Source of the DNA: Lysobacter sp. cf310
GTDB taxonomy: Bacteria > Pseudomonadota > Gammaproteobacteria > Xanthomonadales > Xanthomonadaceae
NCBI RefSeq assembly: GCF_900114355.1
Contig: NZ_FOSS01000002.1
Coordinates: 263,491 to 327,490 of the forward strand
DNA: 64,000 bases
Reading direction: 5' to 3'
The notes under the pieces were generated by a model. That model had not been told where the DNA came from, did not search any database, and worked only from the letters and a program-made list of their open reading frames with translations. The position numbers and the translations under genes are program-made. This document shows positions 7,603 to 16,380 of this stretch, piece after piece (the first letter of the stretch is position 1; each line of letters begins with the position of its first letter).

Positions 7603-9324
7603 ATGTTTCATCCCAACACCTCAAGCAGCCTCCGCCGCGCCTGCAGCCTGCTGCTGGTGCTGTTCGTGCTGTGCGCCAGCCTGGCCGCGCAAGCGCAAAC
7701 CCGAACCATCCGCGCCTACATCGTCGCCGGGCAATCCAATTCCGAAGGCGGCGGCACCCGCAAGAACCCCGGCGGCCGGAATCCCGAGCAGGACCTCAAC
7801 ACCATCGGCTACAGCCACTGGTACGCCGATTTCCCGCAGGCGCTGATCTACAAGGGCCATACCGACACCGGCGTCGGCCCCGGCTGGGACAACATGCGCC
7901 CGGCCTACGGCGGCGGCTACGATCAGGCGCTCTATCGGAACAACCAGTTCGGCCCCGAGCTCGCGATCGGGCACGAAGTCGCCACGCATTTGAACGAGCA
8001 GATCGCGATCATCAAGTACGGCCAGGGCGGCACCTCGCTGGCGCAGTTCTGGAATCCCGACGACCCGGCGATCAACTGCTACGACAAGTTGATCGCGACC
8101 ATCGAGAACGCCAAGCAGGCGATCGCGCCCGCCGGCATCACCCTGGACATCCAGGGCGTGTTCTGGACGCAGGGCGAAAGCGATTCGTGGAGCCTGGCGG
8201 ATTCGCAGAACTACAAGGCCAATCTCGAACGCCTGATCGCCGCGCTCAGGACCCGGCTCAACAAGCCGAACCTGGCGTTCCACATCGCCAGCTTGAAGGA
8301 TCTGCCGCTGTGGACGCATCGGCAGCTCATCTGGGATGCGCAACAGGCCGTCGCCGACGCCGATCCGAATGCCTACCTGGTCCATGGCAAAGACCTGGAA
8401 ACCTATAACGACGACATCGCCCACTACACCGCCCGTGGCCAGGTCACCCTGGGCCAGCGCTTCGCGCGGCAGGCGCTGTACGCGGCCTGGGGCAAGGGCC
8501 AGGTCAAGACGCTGCGCGCCTACATCGTCGCCGGACAATCCAATGCGGAGGGCGTCGGCATCAGCAGAAACGCCGCGGCTTATGGCCTGAACCCGAAGCA
8601 GGACTTGTACACCATCGGCTTCGGCCACTACGACACCACCTACAGCCAGACCCTGATCTACAAAGGCCATCCGGACAGCGGTGTCGGCCAACGCCTGGAC
8701 GTGATGCGCGCGACCTACGGCCTCGGGCACGAAAGCAATCCGCTCAACTATCACCTGTTCGGCCCCGAACTGGGCATCGCGCGCAGCATGGCCCACTACC
8801 TCGAAGAACAGATCGTCCTGATCAAGCAATCCAAGGGCAGCACCACCCTGGCGGTGGACTGGAACCCCGCCGATCCGGGCACCAACCAGTACGACCACTT
8901 GCTGGTCGCCATCGCCAACGCGACCGCCGCCGCCCAGGCCGCCGGCGTCGAACTGGATATCCAGGGCGTGTTCTGGATGCAGGGCGAAAGCGACTCCATC
9001 GCCTTGCCGTATGCGCAGGCCTACGAGGCCAATCTCAAGCAGTTCATCGCGACCTTGCGGACCCGACTGGGCAAGCCGCAACTGCCCTTCCACCTCGCCA
9101 CCATCCGCGATACGCCGCATTGGACCTACCGTCAGATGATCTGGAATGCACAGCAGGCCGTCGCCGACGCCGACCCCAACGTCAATTGGGTCAGCGGCCG
9201 CGATCTGCAGGCCTACGACAACGACCCCGCCCATTACACCGCGGCAGGCCAGGTCACGCTGGGCAATCGGTTCGCGCTGCAAGGGCTCTACACCGCCTGG
9301 GGCCTGGGCCAGGTTCCCTGGTAA
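7603..9324 (+). CDS. Secreted esterase with two tandem SASA domains
   Basis: The 573-residue protein has a signal peptide (MFHPNTSSS..CASLAAQAQ) and then two complete catalytic domains. Domain 1 (about 30-300) has GQSNSEGGG, QGESDS and DDIAHYTARGQ. Domain 2 (about 303-573) has GQSNAEGVG, QGESDS and NDPAHYTAAGQ. The join is direct (GKGQVKTLRAYIVAGQSN), with no linker or second signal peptide, as expected if two adjacent genes fused. Both domains keep the Ser, Asp and His needed for activity. GAGGGG precedes the ATG. Confidence 0.88.
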   Translation: MFHPNTSSSLRRACSLLLVLFVLCASLAAQAQTRTIRAYIVAGQSNSEGGGTRKNPGGRNPEQDLNTIGYSHWYADFPQALIYKGHTDTGVGPGWDNMRPAYGGGYDQALYRNNQFGPELAIGHEVATHLNEQIAIIKYGQGGTSLAQFWNPDDPAINCYDKLIATIENAKQAIAPAGITLDIQGVFWTQGESDSWSLADSQNYKANLERLIAALRTRLNKPNLAFHIASLKDLPLWTHRQLIWDAQQAVADADPNAYLVHGKDLETYNDDIAHYTARGQVTLGQRFARQALYAAWGKGQVKTLRAYIVAGQSNAEGVGISRNAAAYGLNPKQDLYTIGFGHYDTTYSQTLIYKGHPDSGVGQRLDVMRATYGLGHESNPLNYHLFGPELGIARSMAHYLEEQIVLIKQSKGSTTLAVDWNPADPGTNQYDHLLVAIANATAAAQAAGVELDIQGVFWMQGESDSIALPYAQAYEANLKQFIATLRTRLGKPQLPFHLATIRDTPHWTYRQMIWNAQQAVADADPNVNWVSGRDLQAYDNDPAHYTAAGQVTLGNRFALQGLYTAWGLGQVPW

Positions 9325-9412
9325 GGCCGTCTCGTCATCTCGATCTCAGCGTCGGACGCCAGCCGATCGTAGTGCCCGGCTGGCGTCTGCGCCTCAAACA
9401 GGACAACCCCAC

Positions 9413-10333
9413 ATGTCGCATTCCAGCTCTCGCCAGCGCGCCCGTCGCGGTGCCGGCCTCATGCTCGCCCTGTGCGTGTTCGGCGGCAGTTCCAGCGCAC
9501 AAGCCCAGCAAGCCCCGATGCCGACCCTGCGCACCTACATCGTCGCCGGACAGTCCAATGCCGAAGGCACCGGCGTTCGCAGGAACAATCCGGCCAACGG
9601 CCTGAATCCCCAGCAGGATCTCTACACCATCGGCTTCGGCCATTGGGACAGCGACTACACCCAGGCCCTGATCTACAAGGGTCATCCGGACAGCGGCGTC
9701 GGCCCCGGTTGGGACGCGATGCGCCCCGCCTACGGCAGCGGATACGAACATTCGCTCTACCGCAACAACATGTTCGGACCCGAGTTGGCAATCGGCCGCG
9801 AAGTCGCCGCGCACCTGAAGGAGCCGATCGCGATCATCAAGTACAGCAAAGGCGGGACCTTGCTCGCGGTGGATTGGGACCCGACCGATCCCGGCATCAA
9901 CCGTTACGACTATCTGATCAACACCATCAACCACGCCACCCAAGCCATGGCCGCAGGCGGCATCGCGCTGGATATCCAGGGCGTGTTCTGGATGCAGGGC
10001 GAAAGCGATTCGGGCGACATCAAGTACGCCCAGCACTACCAGGCCAATCTCGAACGGCTGATCGCGACCTTGAGAACCCAGCTCAACAAGCCGACTCTGG
10101 ATTTCTACGTCGCCACCATCCGCGACACGCCGGTGTGGACCTATCGCCAGCACATCTGGAACGCGCAGCAAGCCGTCGCCGACGCCGATCCGAATGTCTA
10201 CCTGGTCAACGGCCGCGACCTGGAGGCCTACAACAACGACCCCATGCATTACACCGCCCGGGGCCAGGTCACCTTGGGCCAGCGTTTCGCCTTGCAGGCG
10301 CTGTACGACGCATGGGGCCTGGGGCAGTTCTGA
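9413..10333 (+). CDS. Secreted SASA-type carbohydrate esterase, copy 3
   Basis: ATG 9413, preceded by ACAGGA, gives 306 residues with a signal peptide (MSHSSSRQRARRGAGLMLALCVF..AQAQ). Catalytic blocks GQSNAEGTG, QGVFWMQGESDS and NDPMHYTARGQ are intact. It follows the two-domain gene by 88 bases without a terminator and probably shares its transcript. An acetyl-ester sugar substrate is inferred from the SASA family; the actual polysaccharide is unknown. Confidence 0.88.
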   Translation: MSHSSSRQRARRGAGLMLALCVFGGSSSAQAQQAPMPTLRTYIVAGQSNAEGTGVRRNNPANGLNPQQDLYTIGFGHWDSDYTQALIYKGHPDSGVGPGWDAMRPAYGSGYEHSLYRNNMFGPELAIGREVAAHLKEPIAIIKYSKGGTLLAVDWDPTDPGINRYDYLINTINHATQAMAAGGIALDIQGVFWMQGESDSGDIKYAQHYQANLERLIATLRTQLNKPTLDFYVATIRDTPVWTYRQHIWNAQQAVADADPNVYLVNGRDLEAYNNDPMHYTARGQVTLGQRFALQALYDAWGLGQF

Positions 10334-10358
10334 GTTCCAAACCAACCAGACCCCCACC

Positions 10359-10387
10359 GTAAAGCGAGCCGCAATGGCTCGCTTTAC
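10359..10387 (+). terminator. Hairpin after third esterase gene
   Basis: Perfect 12-base arms GTAAAGCGAGCC (10359-10370) and GGCTCGCTTTAC (10376-10387) with a GCAAT loop lie 26 bases after the stop. No T-tract follows, so it may be a terminator or a 3' stabilising stem. Confidence 0.65.
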
Positions 10388-10811
10388 GGACTCCAACATC
10401 GAACCCGCGCGAGAGCATCGTCGCCGCGGCATCCTTCTGGCCGCGGTGACGACGACGATCCTCATCGGCCTGGCCAGCGATACAAGACCAATGGCCGGCC
10501 AAAAAGGCTGGCCTAGGGTTCGGTGCTTCACGCCTGATCCAACGCGGGACCGAGCGTCGACACATTCTTCTGTCGACGGCCCGGTCAGATCTCCGCCGAC
10601 TCCAGCAGTGCGAACTCGTGACTCTTACGCATGATGGGCCACTGAGCGCTATCGGCGTTTCAGCACAATCGGTGCTGCGGCACTACCAACGGACACTCGA
10701 TCTGAAGGTCGGGACCACTCCTTCTGTGCGCCGATCTTTGTGGGCACCACGCAGCCGTGGCGCAAATCTGTACGACGCTCACATTTCAGAATATGAAAAC
10801 AACTGACCCAG

Positions 10812-10942
10812 CCTGATACTTTGGTCGGAGTTTTAACGATGCAGTGCCAATAATTCCCATTTAAATCATAGCACTAGGAATAACCCTCAGGCTCCGCGTA
10901 GGTGCCGATCGCCTTGACGGTCATGGACGACCTTCCTAGCGT
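10812..10942 (+). promoter_or_regulatory. Duplicated leader and promoter of fourth esterase gene
   Basis: This stretch repeats the upstream region of the first esterase gene. It contains CCTGATACTTTGGTC (10812-10826), a CACTAGGAATAACCCTCAG block, then TTGACG (10914-10919), N17 and TAGCGT (10937-10942). The shared spacing suggests a common activator site upstream of a common promoter. Confidence 0.6.
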
Positions 10943-11065
10943 CGATCTCGTCCGACGGACGCGGACCGAACCACCGCAGAGCCTAGAAAACAGGCTCGCA
11001 GGCCAGCGTTCGAACGCCATTTCATTGGATCCCGCCGCCAGGCATAACGCCTCTCGTGAGTTTGT

Positions 11066-12058
11066 ATGACAAGCCCGATTTCTCTCATTGGAAAATCTGC
11101 CTCACGCATCTTGGAGCAAGCATCGCCGTGTCAACGCCGGCCCGATCATCCGCGGGCCCGGATTCGCTCCCTCCCCGGCCTGATGCTGTCGCTCTGCATC
11201 CTCGCCACGAGTCTGGGCGCTTATGCGCAGGCCCCGAGCAAGACGCTGCGTACTTACATCGTCGCCGGCCAATCCAATGCCGAGGGCATCGGCATCGGCC
11301 GCAATGCCGCGGCCTACAACGTCAATCCCAAGCAGGACTTGAACAGCTTCGGCTACGGCCACTACCTCACCAATACCGATCGCGCGCTGGTCTACAAGGG
11401 CCATCCCGACAGCGGCGTGGGGCCGGGATGGAGCAACCTGCAGGCCTCCTTCGGCGTCCAGTACGAGCTGTATCAGCACAACAACAACTTCTTCGGTCCC
11501 GAACTGGCGATCGGACGCGAGCTGTCCCACCACCTCGGGGAGCAGATCGCGCTGATCAAGTACTCGAAGGGCGCCACCTCGCTGGCGGTGGACTGGGACC
11601 CGACCAACCCGGGCAACAACTGCTACGACTACCTGATCAACACCATCGTCAACTCGACCCAGGCGGCCAACGTCGGCAACGTCGCGCTCGATATCCAGGG
11701 CGTGTTCTGGATGCAGGGCGAGAGCGATTCGTTGGACCTGAACTATGCGCAGAACTACAAGGCGAATCTGCTGCGCTTCATCTCAACGCTAAGGACCAAG
11801 CTCGGTAAACCGGACCTGGACATCTACGTGGCCACCATCAAAGACGCATCGGTCTGGACCTATCGGCAGCTGATCTGGGACGCGCAGCAAGCCGTGGCCG
11901 ATGCCGACCCCCACGTATACCTGATCGATGCCAAGACGCTGGAGACCTACGCCAGCGATCCCATGCACTACACCGCCCGCGGCGAAGTCGTGCTGGGCCA
12001 GCGATTCGCGCTGCAAGCGCTGTACGACATCGCCAACCTGGGGCAGGTCGCCTGGTAG
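11066..12058 (+). CDS. Secreted SASA-type carbohydrate esterase, copy 4
   Basis: The 330-residue protein has an unusually long N-terminus before the hydrophobic stretch GLMLSLCILATSLGAYAQA. Catalytic blocks GQSNAEGIG, QGVFWMQGESDS and SDPMHYTARGE are intact. ATG 11066 is the only ATG that supplies a basic n-region, and it aligns with ATG 6402 of copy 1 (MT..S.IGK...EQAS in both), so the long leader seems ancestral. It is transcribed from its own duplicated promoter and ends at a hairpin. Confidence 0.84.
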   Translation: MTSPISLIGKSASRILEQASPCQRRPDHPRARIRSLPGLMLSLCILATSLGAYAQAPSKTLRTYIVAGQSNAEGIGIGRNAAAYNVNPKQDLNSFGYGHYLTNTDRALVYKGHPDSGVGPGWSNLQASFGVQYELYQHNNNFFGPELAIGRELSHHLGEQIALIKYSKGATSLAVDWDPTNPGNNCYDYLINTIVNSTQAANVGNVALDIQGVFWMQGESDSLDLNYAQNYKANLLRFISTLRTKLGKPDLDIYVATIKDASVWTYRQLIWDAQQAVADADPHVYLIDAKTLETYASDPMHYTARGEVVLGQRFALQALYDIANLGQVAW

Positions 12059-12074
12059 TAAGAGCCGCAGAACA

Positions 12075-12100
12075 GCATCGCGCCGCCTGTGGCGCGATGC
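12075..12100 (+). terminator. Hairpin after fourth esterase gene
   Basis: Perfect 10-base arms GCATCGCGCC (12075-12084) and GGCGCGATGC (12091-12100) with a 6-base loop lie 17 bases after the stop. There is no clear T-tract. Confidence 0.6.
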
Positions 12101-12341
12101 CGAGTCTTCGCTCCACGACGACCGGACACGGATCGCCGGCCGGCAGTTGCGCCGCTGGCAACCTCGCAAAGACGTAGTCCCTGTTTTCGCCACAACCGCG
12201 CTTCGGCGTCGCTCAACGCGGGATCGCAGCACCACGTCCTCAGGTTCTCTTATCGGAAAATTTCGCCTCACTTGCTGCAAGCAAAAACAGATGCTCGGCA
12301 CCGCGCTTTCGCATCCTTCACCCTCACTTAGGAGAGACATC

Positions 12342-13574
12342 ATGTCGAACACCGCGCGTTTCAATCGCAAAGGGGCGCTCCGGCAGTCGCTGGTCGCCAC
12401 CACGACACTGGTCTGCATCGGCTTAGCTTGCGGTGCGTCGGTAAGCGCCAGCGAACTGCATCCGGTCATGAGTCAGGCCATGCAGCGCGACCTGGGCCTG
12501 ACGCTGCGCCAGATCACGGCGCTGCGTAACGTGGAGAAAGCGGCGGCCTCGGAAGAAATTTTGGCCAAGCGCACATTGGGCAGCAATTTCGCCGGCAGTT
12601 GGATCGAACGACAGGCCGACGGTTCATACCGCCAAGTCGTGGCGGCATCCGGCCCGGTGAAGCCCGGCGCCCGCCGCGCGGGCGTGGAGTTGCGCAAGGT
12701 GCGGCACAGCCTGGCCGCACTAGAGCGGTCCAAAGAATCGCTGGACCGCAGTGTGCGTTCGCAGATCGTCGGCATCAGCAAGCCTTTGGACGCAGGCATC
12801 CATTCCTGGCACGTCGATCCGCAGACCAACACCGTGGTGGTCGCGCTGGCGCCGGGCGCTGACGAGGCCGGCATCGATTTCGTCGCCGCCAGCGGCGCCG
12901 ACATCGAGACGGTGCGCTTCGAGACTAGTGAAGGCACCCCGCAATTGCTGGCGCAGAACGTGGCCGGTGGCAATCCTTACGCCTTCCAGCGGCCCGACGG
13001 CAAGACCGGTGGCTGCTCGGTCGGCTTCTCGGTCACCCAGGGGCCGCACATCGGCTTCGCTACCGCCGCGCATTGCGGGGCCCCCAATCGCTATGTGGCC
13101 CATGGCGGCGAATGGATCGGCCATTTCAGTCAGATCACCAATGCCTACGACAGTGCCTGGGTGGCGGTGTTCCCGGGCCACAACATGATGCCCTACGTCA
13201 ACGACTACTTCGCGTTCAATCGCCTGTTGGAGATACGTGGCAGCGTTGAAGCGGGGATCGGTTCCGCAGTCTGCCGCTCCGGCTACAAGACCGGCTTCCA
13301 ATGCGGCCACATCCGCGCCAAGAACGTCTCTCTCAATGTAACGAACTTCGGCGTCGTTCAGGGCCTGACCCAAGCCAGTACCTGTGCCGGCCAGGGCGAC
13401 TCCGGCGGCTCCTGGCTTATCGGCGATCAGGCACAGGGCGTGACCTCGAGCGGCGAGATCCCAGTGGGCAAGACGGACAACTGCGGTGTGCCCGAAGCGA
13501 CCCGCAAAACCTACTTCGCTCCCATCAACCCCTTGCTGCAGCGTTACGGCCTGACCTTGACGGTCACGCAGTAA
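12342..13574 (+). CDS. Alpha-lytic-protease-like secreted serine protease, copy 1
   Basis: ATG 12342, with AGGAGAGA before it, gives 410 residues: signal peptide (to about 36), a pro-region of the alpha-lytic/streptogrisin type with a SWIERQADGSYRQVV strand motif, then a mature S1 domain from about NVAGGNPYAF. The triad is His244 (TAAHCG), Asp270 (NAYDSAW) and Ser354 (GQGDSGGSW). Paired cysteines around the His loop and at VCRSG/QCGHIR fit family disulfides. The pro-region should act as a folding chaperone. Likely role: extracellular proteolysis during bacteriolysis or feeding. Confidence 0.93.
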   Translation: MSNTARFNRKGALRQSLVATTTLVCIGLACGASVSASELHPVMSQAMQRDLGLTLRQITALRNVEKAAASEEILAKRTLGSNFAGSWIERQADGSYRQVVAASGPVKPGARRAGVELRKVRHSLAALERSKESLDRSVRSQIVGISKPLDAGIHSWHVDPQTNTVVVALAPGADEAGIDFVAASGADIETVRFETSEGTPQLLAQNVAGGNPYAFQRPDGKTGGCSVGFSVTQGPHIGFATAAHCGAPNRYVAHGGEWIGHFSQITNAYDSAWVAVFPGHNMMPYVNDYFAFNRLLEIRGSVEAGIGSAVCRSGYKTGFQCGHIRAKNVSLNVTNFGVVQGLTQASTCAGQGDSGGSWLIGDQAQGVTSSGEIPVGKTDNCGVPEATRKTYFAPINPLLQRYGLTLTVTQ

Positions 13575-13581
13575 ACGGCCG

Positions 13582-13616
13582 CCCAGGCATGGCGGGTGGC
13601 CATGCCTGGGCTTTTC
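13582..13616 (+). terminator. Terminator after protease copy 1
   Basis: Eleven-base arms CCCAGGCATGG (13582-13592) and CCATGCCTGGG (13600-13610) with a 7-base loop are followed by CTTTTC. The same stem recurs after protease copy 2. Confidence 0.88.
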
Positions 13617-13708
13617 GACGCCGCACCACCCAGTGGCCCCCAAGCGCGCGGCCTTCGCAACGGACATCGCCGCGCTATCGACATTTCGACTCGTAAGAGA
13701 GGTTCGCC

Positions 13709-14929
13709 ATGTCCCATGCACAGCGCTACCCCCATCGTTCATCGCTAGGCCGGCAAGCAGCGAGAGCCGCCGCCCTGGTCTGCTTCGGCTTCGCCTGCGG
13801 TACTGCGGTTGCCGCCGATACCCTGCACCCGCTGATGAGCCAGGCCATGCAACGCGACCTCGGCCTCGCACTCCATCAGGTCACCGCCCTGCAGAACCTG
13901 GAAAAGGGCGCTGCTGGAGAGGAAGCGCTCGCCCGGCGCGCATTCGGCATTCACTTCGCCGGCAGTTGGATCGAACGCCAGGCCGACGGCTCCTATCGCC
14001 AAGTCGTCGCCGCGTCCGGAGCCATCAAGCCCAGCGTCCGCCGCGCGGGGACGGAACTGCGCCAGGTACGGCACAGTCTGGCCAGTTTGGAGCGGTCGAA
14101 AGACGCGTTGGATCGCAACGCGCTTGCGCGCATCCCCGGCATCAGCAAGCCGATCGCGGGCCGAATTCACTCCTGGTACGTAGAGCCGCAGACCAACTCC
14201 GTGGTGATCGTGCTGGCCCCGGGCGCTACCGAGGCAGGCATCGACTTCGTCGCCGCGAGCGGCGCCGATATCCAGACCGTGCGCTTCGAGACCAGGGAAG
14301 GCGTGGTGGAGCCGCTCGCGCAGACGATCGCCGGCGGCAACGGCTATGCGATCTCCGCCAAGGGTGGCGTGTTCTGCTCGGTCGGTTTCTCGGTTACCCA
14401 AGGGCCGCATATCGGCTTCGCCACCGCGGCGCATTGCGGCGCGCCCAATCGCTATGTGTTCCATGGCGGCGAAACGATCGGCCACTTCAGCGCGCTGGAC
14501 GAAGGCAGCGATAACGCCTGGGTAGCGGTGTTCCCCGGCCATACCTTGCTGCCCTACGTCAACGATTACTTCGCCTTCGGCGCCCTGCTTCCCGTCCGAG
14601 GCAGCGCCGAAGTGGGGATCGGGGCCTCGGTCTGCCGCTCTGGAGCGACCACCGGCTACCGCTGCGGCTACGTCCGCGCCAAGAACGTTTCCGCTCCGCT
14701 TTCCAACGGCAAAGTCTGGTCGGGTCTGACCAAGACCGATGCCTGCGCCGGAAGGGGAGACTCCGGCGGTTCCTGGCTAAGCCGCGACCAGGCCCAGGGC
14801 GTGTCTTCGGCCGCTGTCCTTGGCGGCAACGACAACTGCAGCCTGCCCGCGGCGTGGCGCGAGACCTACTTCGCCCCGATCAACCCGCTGCTGCGCCGTT
14901 TCGGCCTGACCTTGACGGTCACTCAATGA
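13709..14929 (+). CDS. Alpha-lytic-protease-like secreted serine protease, copy 2
   Basis: The 406-residue protein parallels the preceding gene: signal peptide, pro-region (SWIERQADGSYRQVV) and mature S1 domain from about TIAGGNGYAI. The triad is His242 (TAAHCG), Asp268 (EGSDNAW) and Ser352 (GRGDSGGSW). AAGAGAGG precedes the ATG. The Asp neighbourhood (SDNAW instead of YDSAW) and several surface loops differ from copies 1 and 3, so substrate preference may have diverged. Confidence 0.93.
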   Translation: MSHAQRYPHRSSLGRQAARAAALVCFGFACGTAVAADTLHPLMSQAMQRDLGLALHQVTALQNLEKGAAGEEALARRAFGIHFAGSWIERQADGSYRQVVAASGAIKPSVRRAGTELRQVRHSLASLERSKDALDRNALARIPGISKPIAGRIHSWYVEPQTNSVVIVLAPGATEAGIDFVAASGADIQTVRFETREGVVEPLAQTIAGGNGYAISAKGGVFCSVGFSVTQGPHIGFATAAHCGAPNRYVFHGGETIGHFSALDEGSDNAWVAVFPGHTLLPYVNDYFAFGALLPVRGSAEVGIGASVCRSGATTGYRCGYVRAKNVSAPLSNGKVWSGLTKTDACAGRGDSGGSWLSRDQAQGVSSAAVLGGNDNCSLPAAWRETYFAPINPLLRRFGLTLTVTQ

Positions 14930-14936
14930 ACGGCCG

Positions 14937-14965
14937 CCCAGGCATGGCAGGAGGCCATGCCTGGG
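14937..14965 (+). terminator. Hairpin after protease copy 2
   Basis: The stem CCCAGGCATGG (14937-14947) / CCATGCCTGGG (14955-14965) is identical to that after copy 1, with loop CAGGAGG. The T-tract is lost (GCTCAT follows), so termination may be weaker here. Confidence 0.75.
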
Positions 14966-15065
14966 GCTCATCCAAGTCGCACCACGTAGTTCCCCTAGCG
15001 CAGGAACTTCGGAACAGGACATCGCCGCGCCACGACATTCAACTCGAACTCAACGGAGGTTTGCC

Positions 15066-16301
15066 ATGTCACATACACAACGCCGCACCCCTCGCTCATC
15101 GCTACGCCGTCCGCTCGCGATGGCCACCGCTCTGGCCTGCATCGGCTTCGTCTCCGGCACGGCGCTTGCCGCCGGCCCCCTGCACCCGCTGATCGGCAAG
15201 GCGATGCAACGCGACCTGGGCCTGACCGCCCAACAGGTGACCGCCCTGCGCAGCGTAGAACAGGCGGCCGCCGGCGAAGAGGCGTTGGCGCGAAGCGCAT
15301 TGGGCAAGAATTTCGCCGGCACCTGGATCGAGCGACAGAGCGATGGCTCCTATCGTCAGGTTGTCGCCGCATCCGGCAGCGTCGGTCCCAGCCTGCGCCG
15401 CGCGGGCGTGGAACTACGCAAGGTGCGCCACAGCCTGGCCGCGCTTGAGCGGTCCAAGGAATCGTTGGATCGCAACGCGAGTTCGCGCATCCCCGGCATC
15501 AGCAAGCCGCTGGCCGAAGGCATTCAATCCTGGCATGTCGACCCGCAAAGCAACACCGTGGTGGTCGCCCTCGCGCCTGGCGCCACCGAGGCCGGCATCG
15601 ACTTCGTCGCCGCCAGCGGCGCGGACATCGACACCGTGCGTTTCAAAACCGCCGAAAGCCGCGAAGAACTGCTGGTACAGAACGTCGCCGGCGGCAATCC
15701 TTACGGTTATACCGCCGCTGACGGAAACTTCTATGCCCGCGCGTGCTCGGTCGGCTTTTCGGTCACCCAGGGCCCGCACATCGGCTTTGCCACCGCCGCG
15801 CATTGCGGCGCTCCCAATCGCTACGTGAACCATGGCGGCGAGTGGATCGGCCATTTCAGCCGGCTGGACAACGCCTTCGATAGCGCTTGGGTTGCGGTGT
15901 TCCCGGGCCATAACATGATGCCGTACGTGAACGACTACTTCGCGTTCGGCGCGCTCATACCGATACGAGGCAGCGCCGAAACCCCGCTCGGCGGCGCGGT
16001 CTGTCGCTCGGGCTACAAGACCGGCTACCGATGCGGTCATATCCGCGCCAAGAACGTCACCGTCTTCATCCCAGGCTTCGGTACGACGCGTGGCATGACC
16101 GAATCCGATGCCTGCGCGGGCAAGGGCGATTCCGGTGGTGCCTGGTTCAGCGGCGACCAGGCCCAGGGCGTGACCTCGAGCGGCCAAATGAATGGCCAGG
16201 ACAATAATTGCGGCGTGCCTGCCAACCAGCGCGTGACTCGATTCGCGCCGATCAACCCCTTGTTGCAGCGCTACGGACTGACCCTCACGGTGACCCAGTG
16301 A
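15066..16301 (+). CDS. Alpha-lytic-protease-like secreted serine protease, copy 3
   Basis: The 411-residue protein has a signal peptide ending GTALAA, the same pro-region motif (TWIERQSDGSYRQVV) and an S1 domain from about NVAGGNPYGY. The triad is His246 (TAAHCG), Asp272 (NAFDSAW) and Ser356 (GKGDSGGAW). A small insert (TAADGNFYARACS) extends the N-terminus of the mature enzyme. CGGAGG precedes the ATG. The 40 bases before the gene, with GGACATCGCCGCGC, match the leader of copy 2, so duplication included the upstream region. Confidence 0.93.
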   Translation: MSHTQRRTPRSSLRRPLAMATALACIGFVSGTALAAGPLHPLIGKAMQRDLGLTAQQVTALRSVEQAAAGEEALARSALGKNFAGTWIERQSDGSYRQVVAASGSVGPSLRRAGVELRKVRHSLAALERSKESLDRNASSRIPGISKPLAEGIQSWHVDPQSNTVVVALAPGATEAGIDFVAASGADIDTVRFKTAESREELLVQNVAGGNPYGYTAADGNFYARACSVGFSVTQGPHIGFATAAHCGAPNRYVNHGGEWIGHFSRLDNAFDSAWVAVFPGHNMMPYVNDYFAFGALIPIRGSAETPLGGAVCRSGYKTGYRCGHIRAKNVTVFIPGFGTTRGMTESDACAGKGDSGGAWFSGDQAQGVTSSGQMNGQDNNCGVPANQRVTRFAPINPLLQRYGLTLTVTQ

Positions 16302-16307
16302 TCGACG

Positions 16308-16340
16308 CCCCTGCGCGGCCCGACGGCCGCGCAGGGGTTC
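16308..16340 (+). terminator. Terminator after protease copy 3
   Basis: A perfect 13-base stem, CCCCTGCGCGGCC (16308-16320) / GGCCGCGCAGGGG (16325-16337) with a CGAC loop, is followed by TTC. It lies between this gene and the convergent HxlR gene. Confidence 0.8.
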
Positions 16341-16380
16341 GCCGAATCAACGCAATCTGCCGCGCAAGACCGACTATTCC

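Larger units (their letters stand above)
10334..11065 (+). other. Non-coding gap with hairpin and duplicated leader
   Basis: No gene is supported here. The gap begins with a 12-base-pair hairpin after the third esterase, then carries smaller inverted repeats (for example CGTCGACA/TGTCGACG around 10555-10577). From about 10620 it holds a diverged copy of the leader found at about 6000-6400, including the promoter. Confidence 0.6.
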
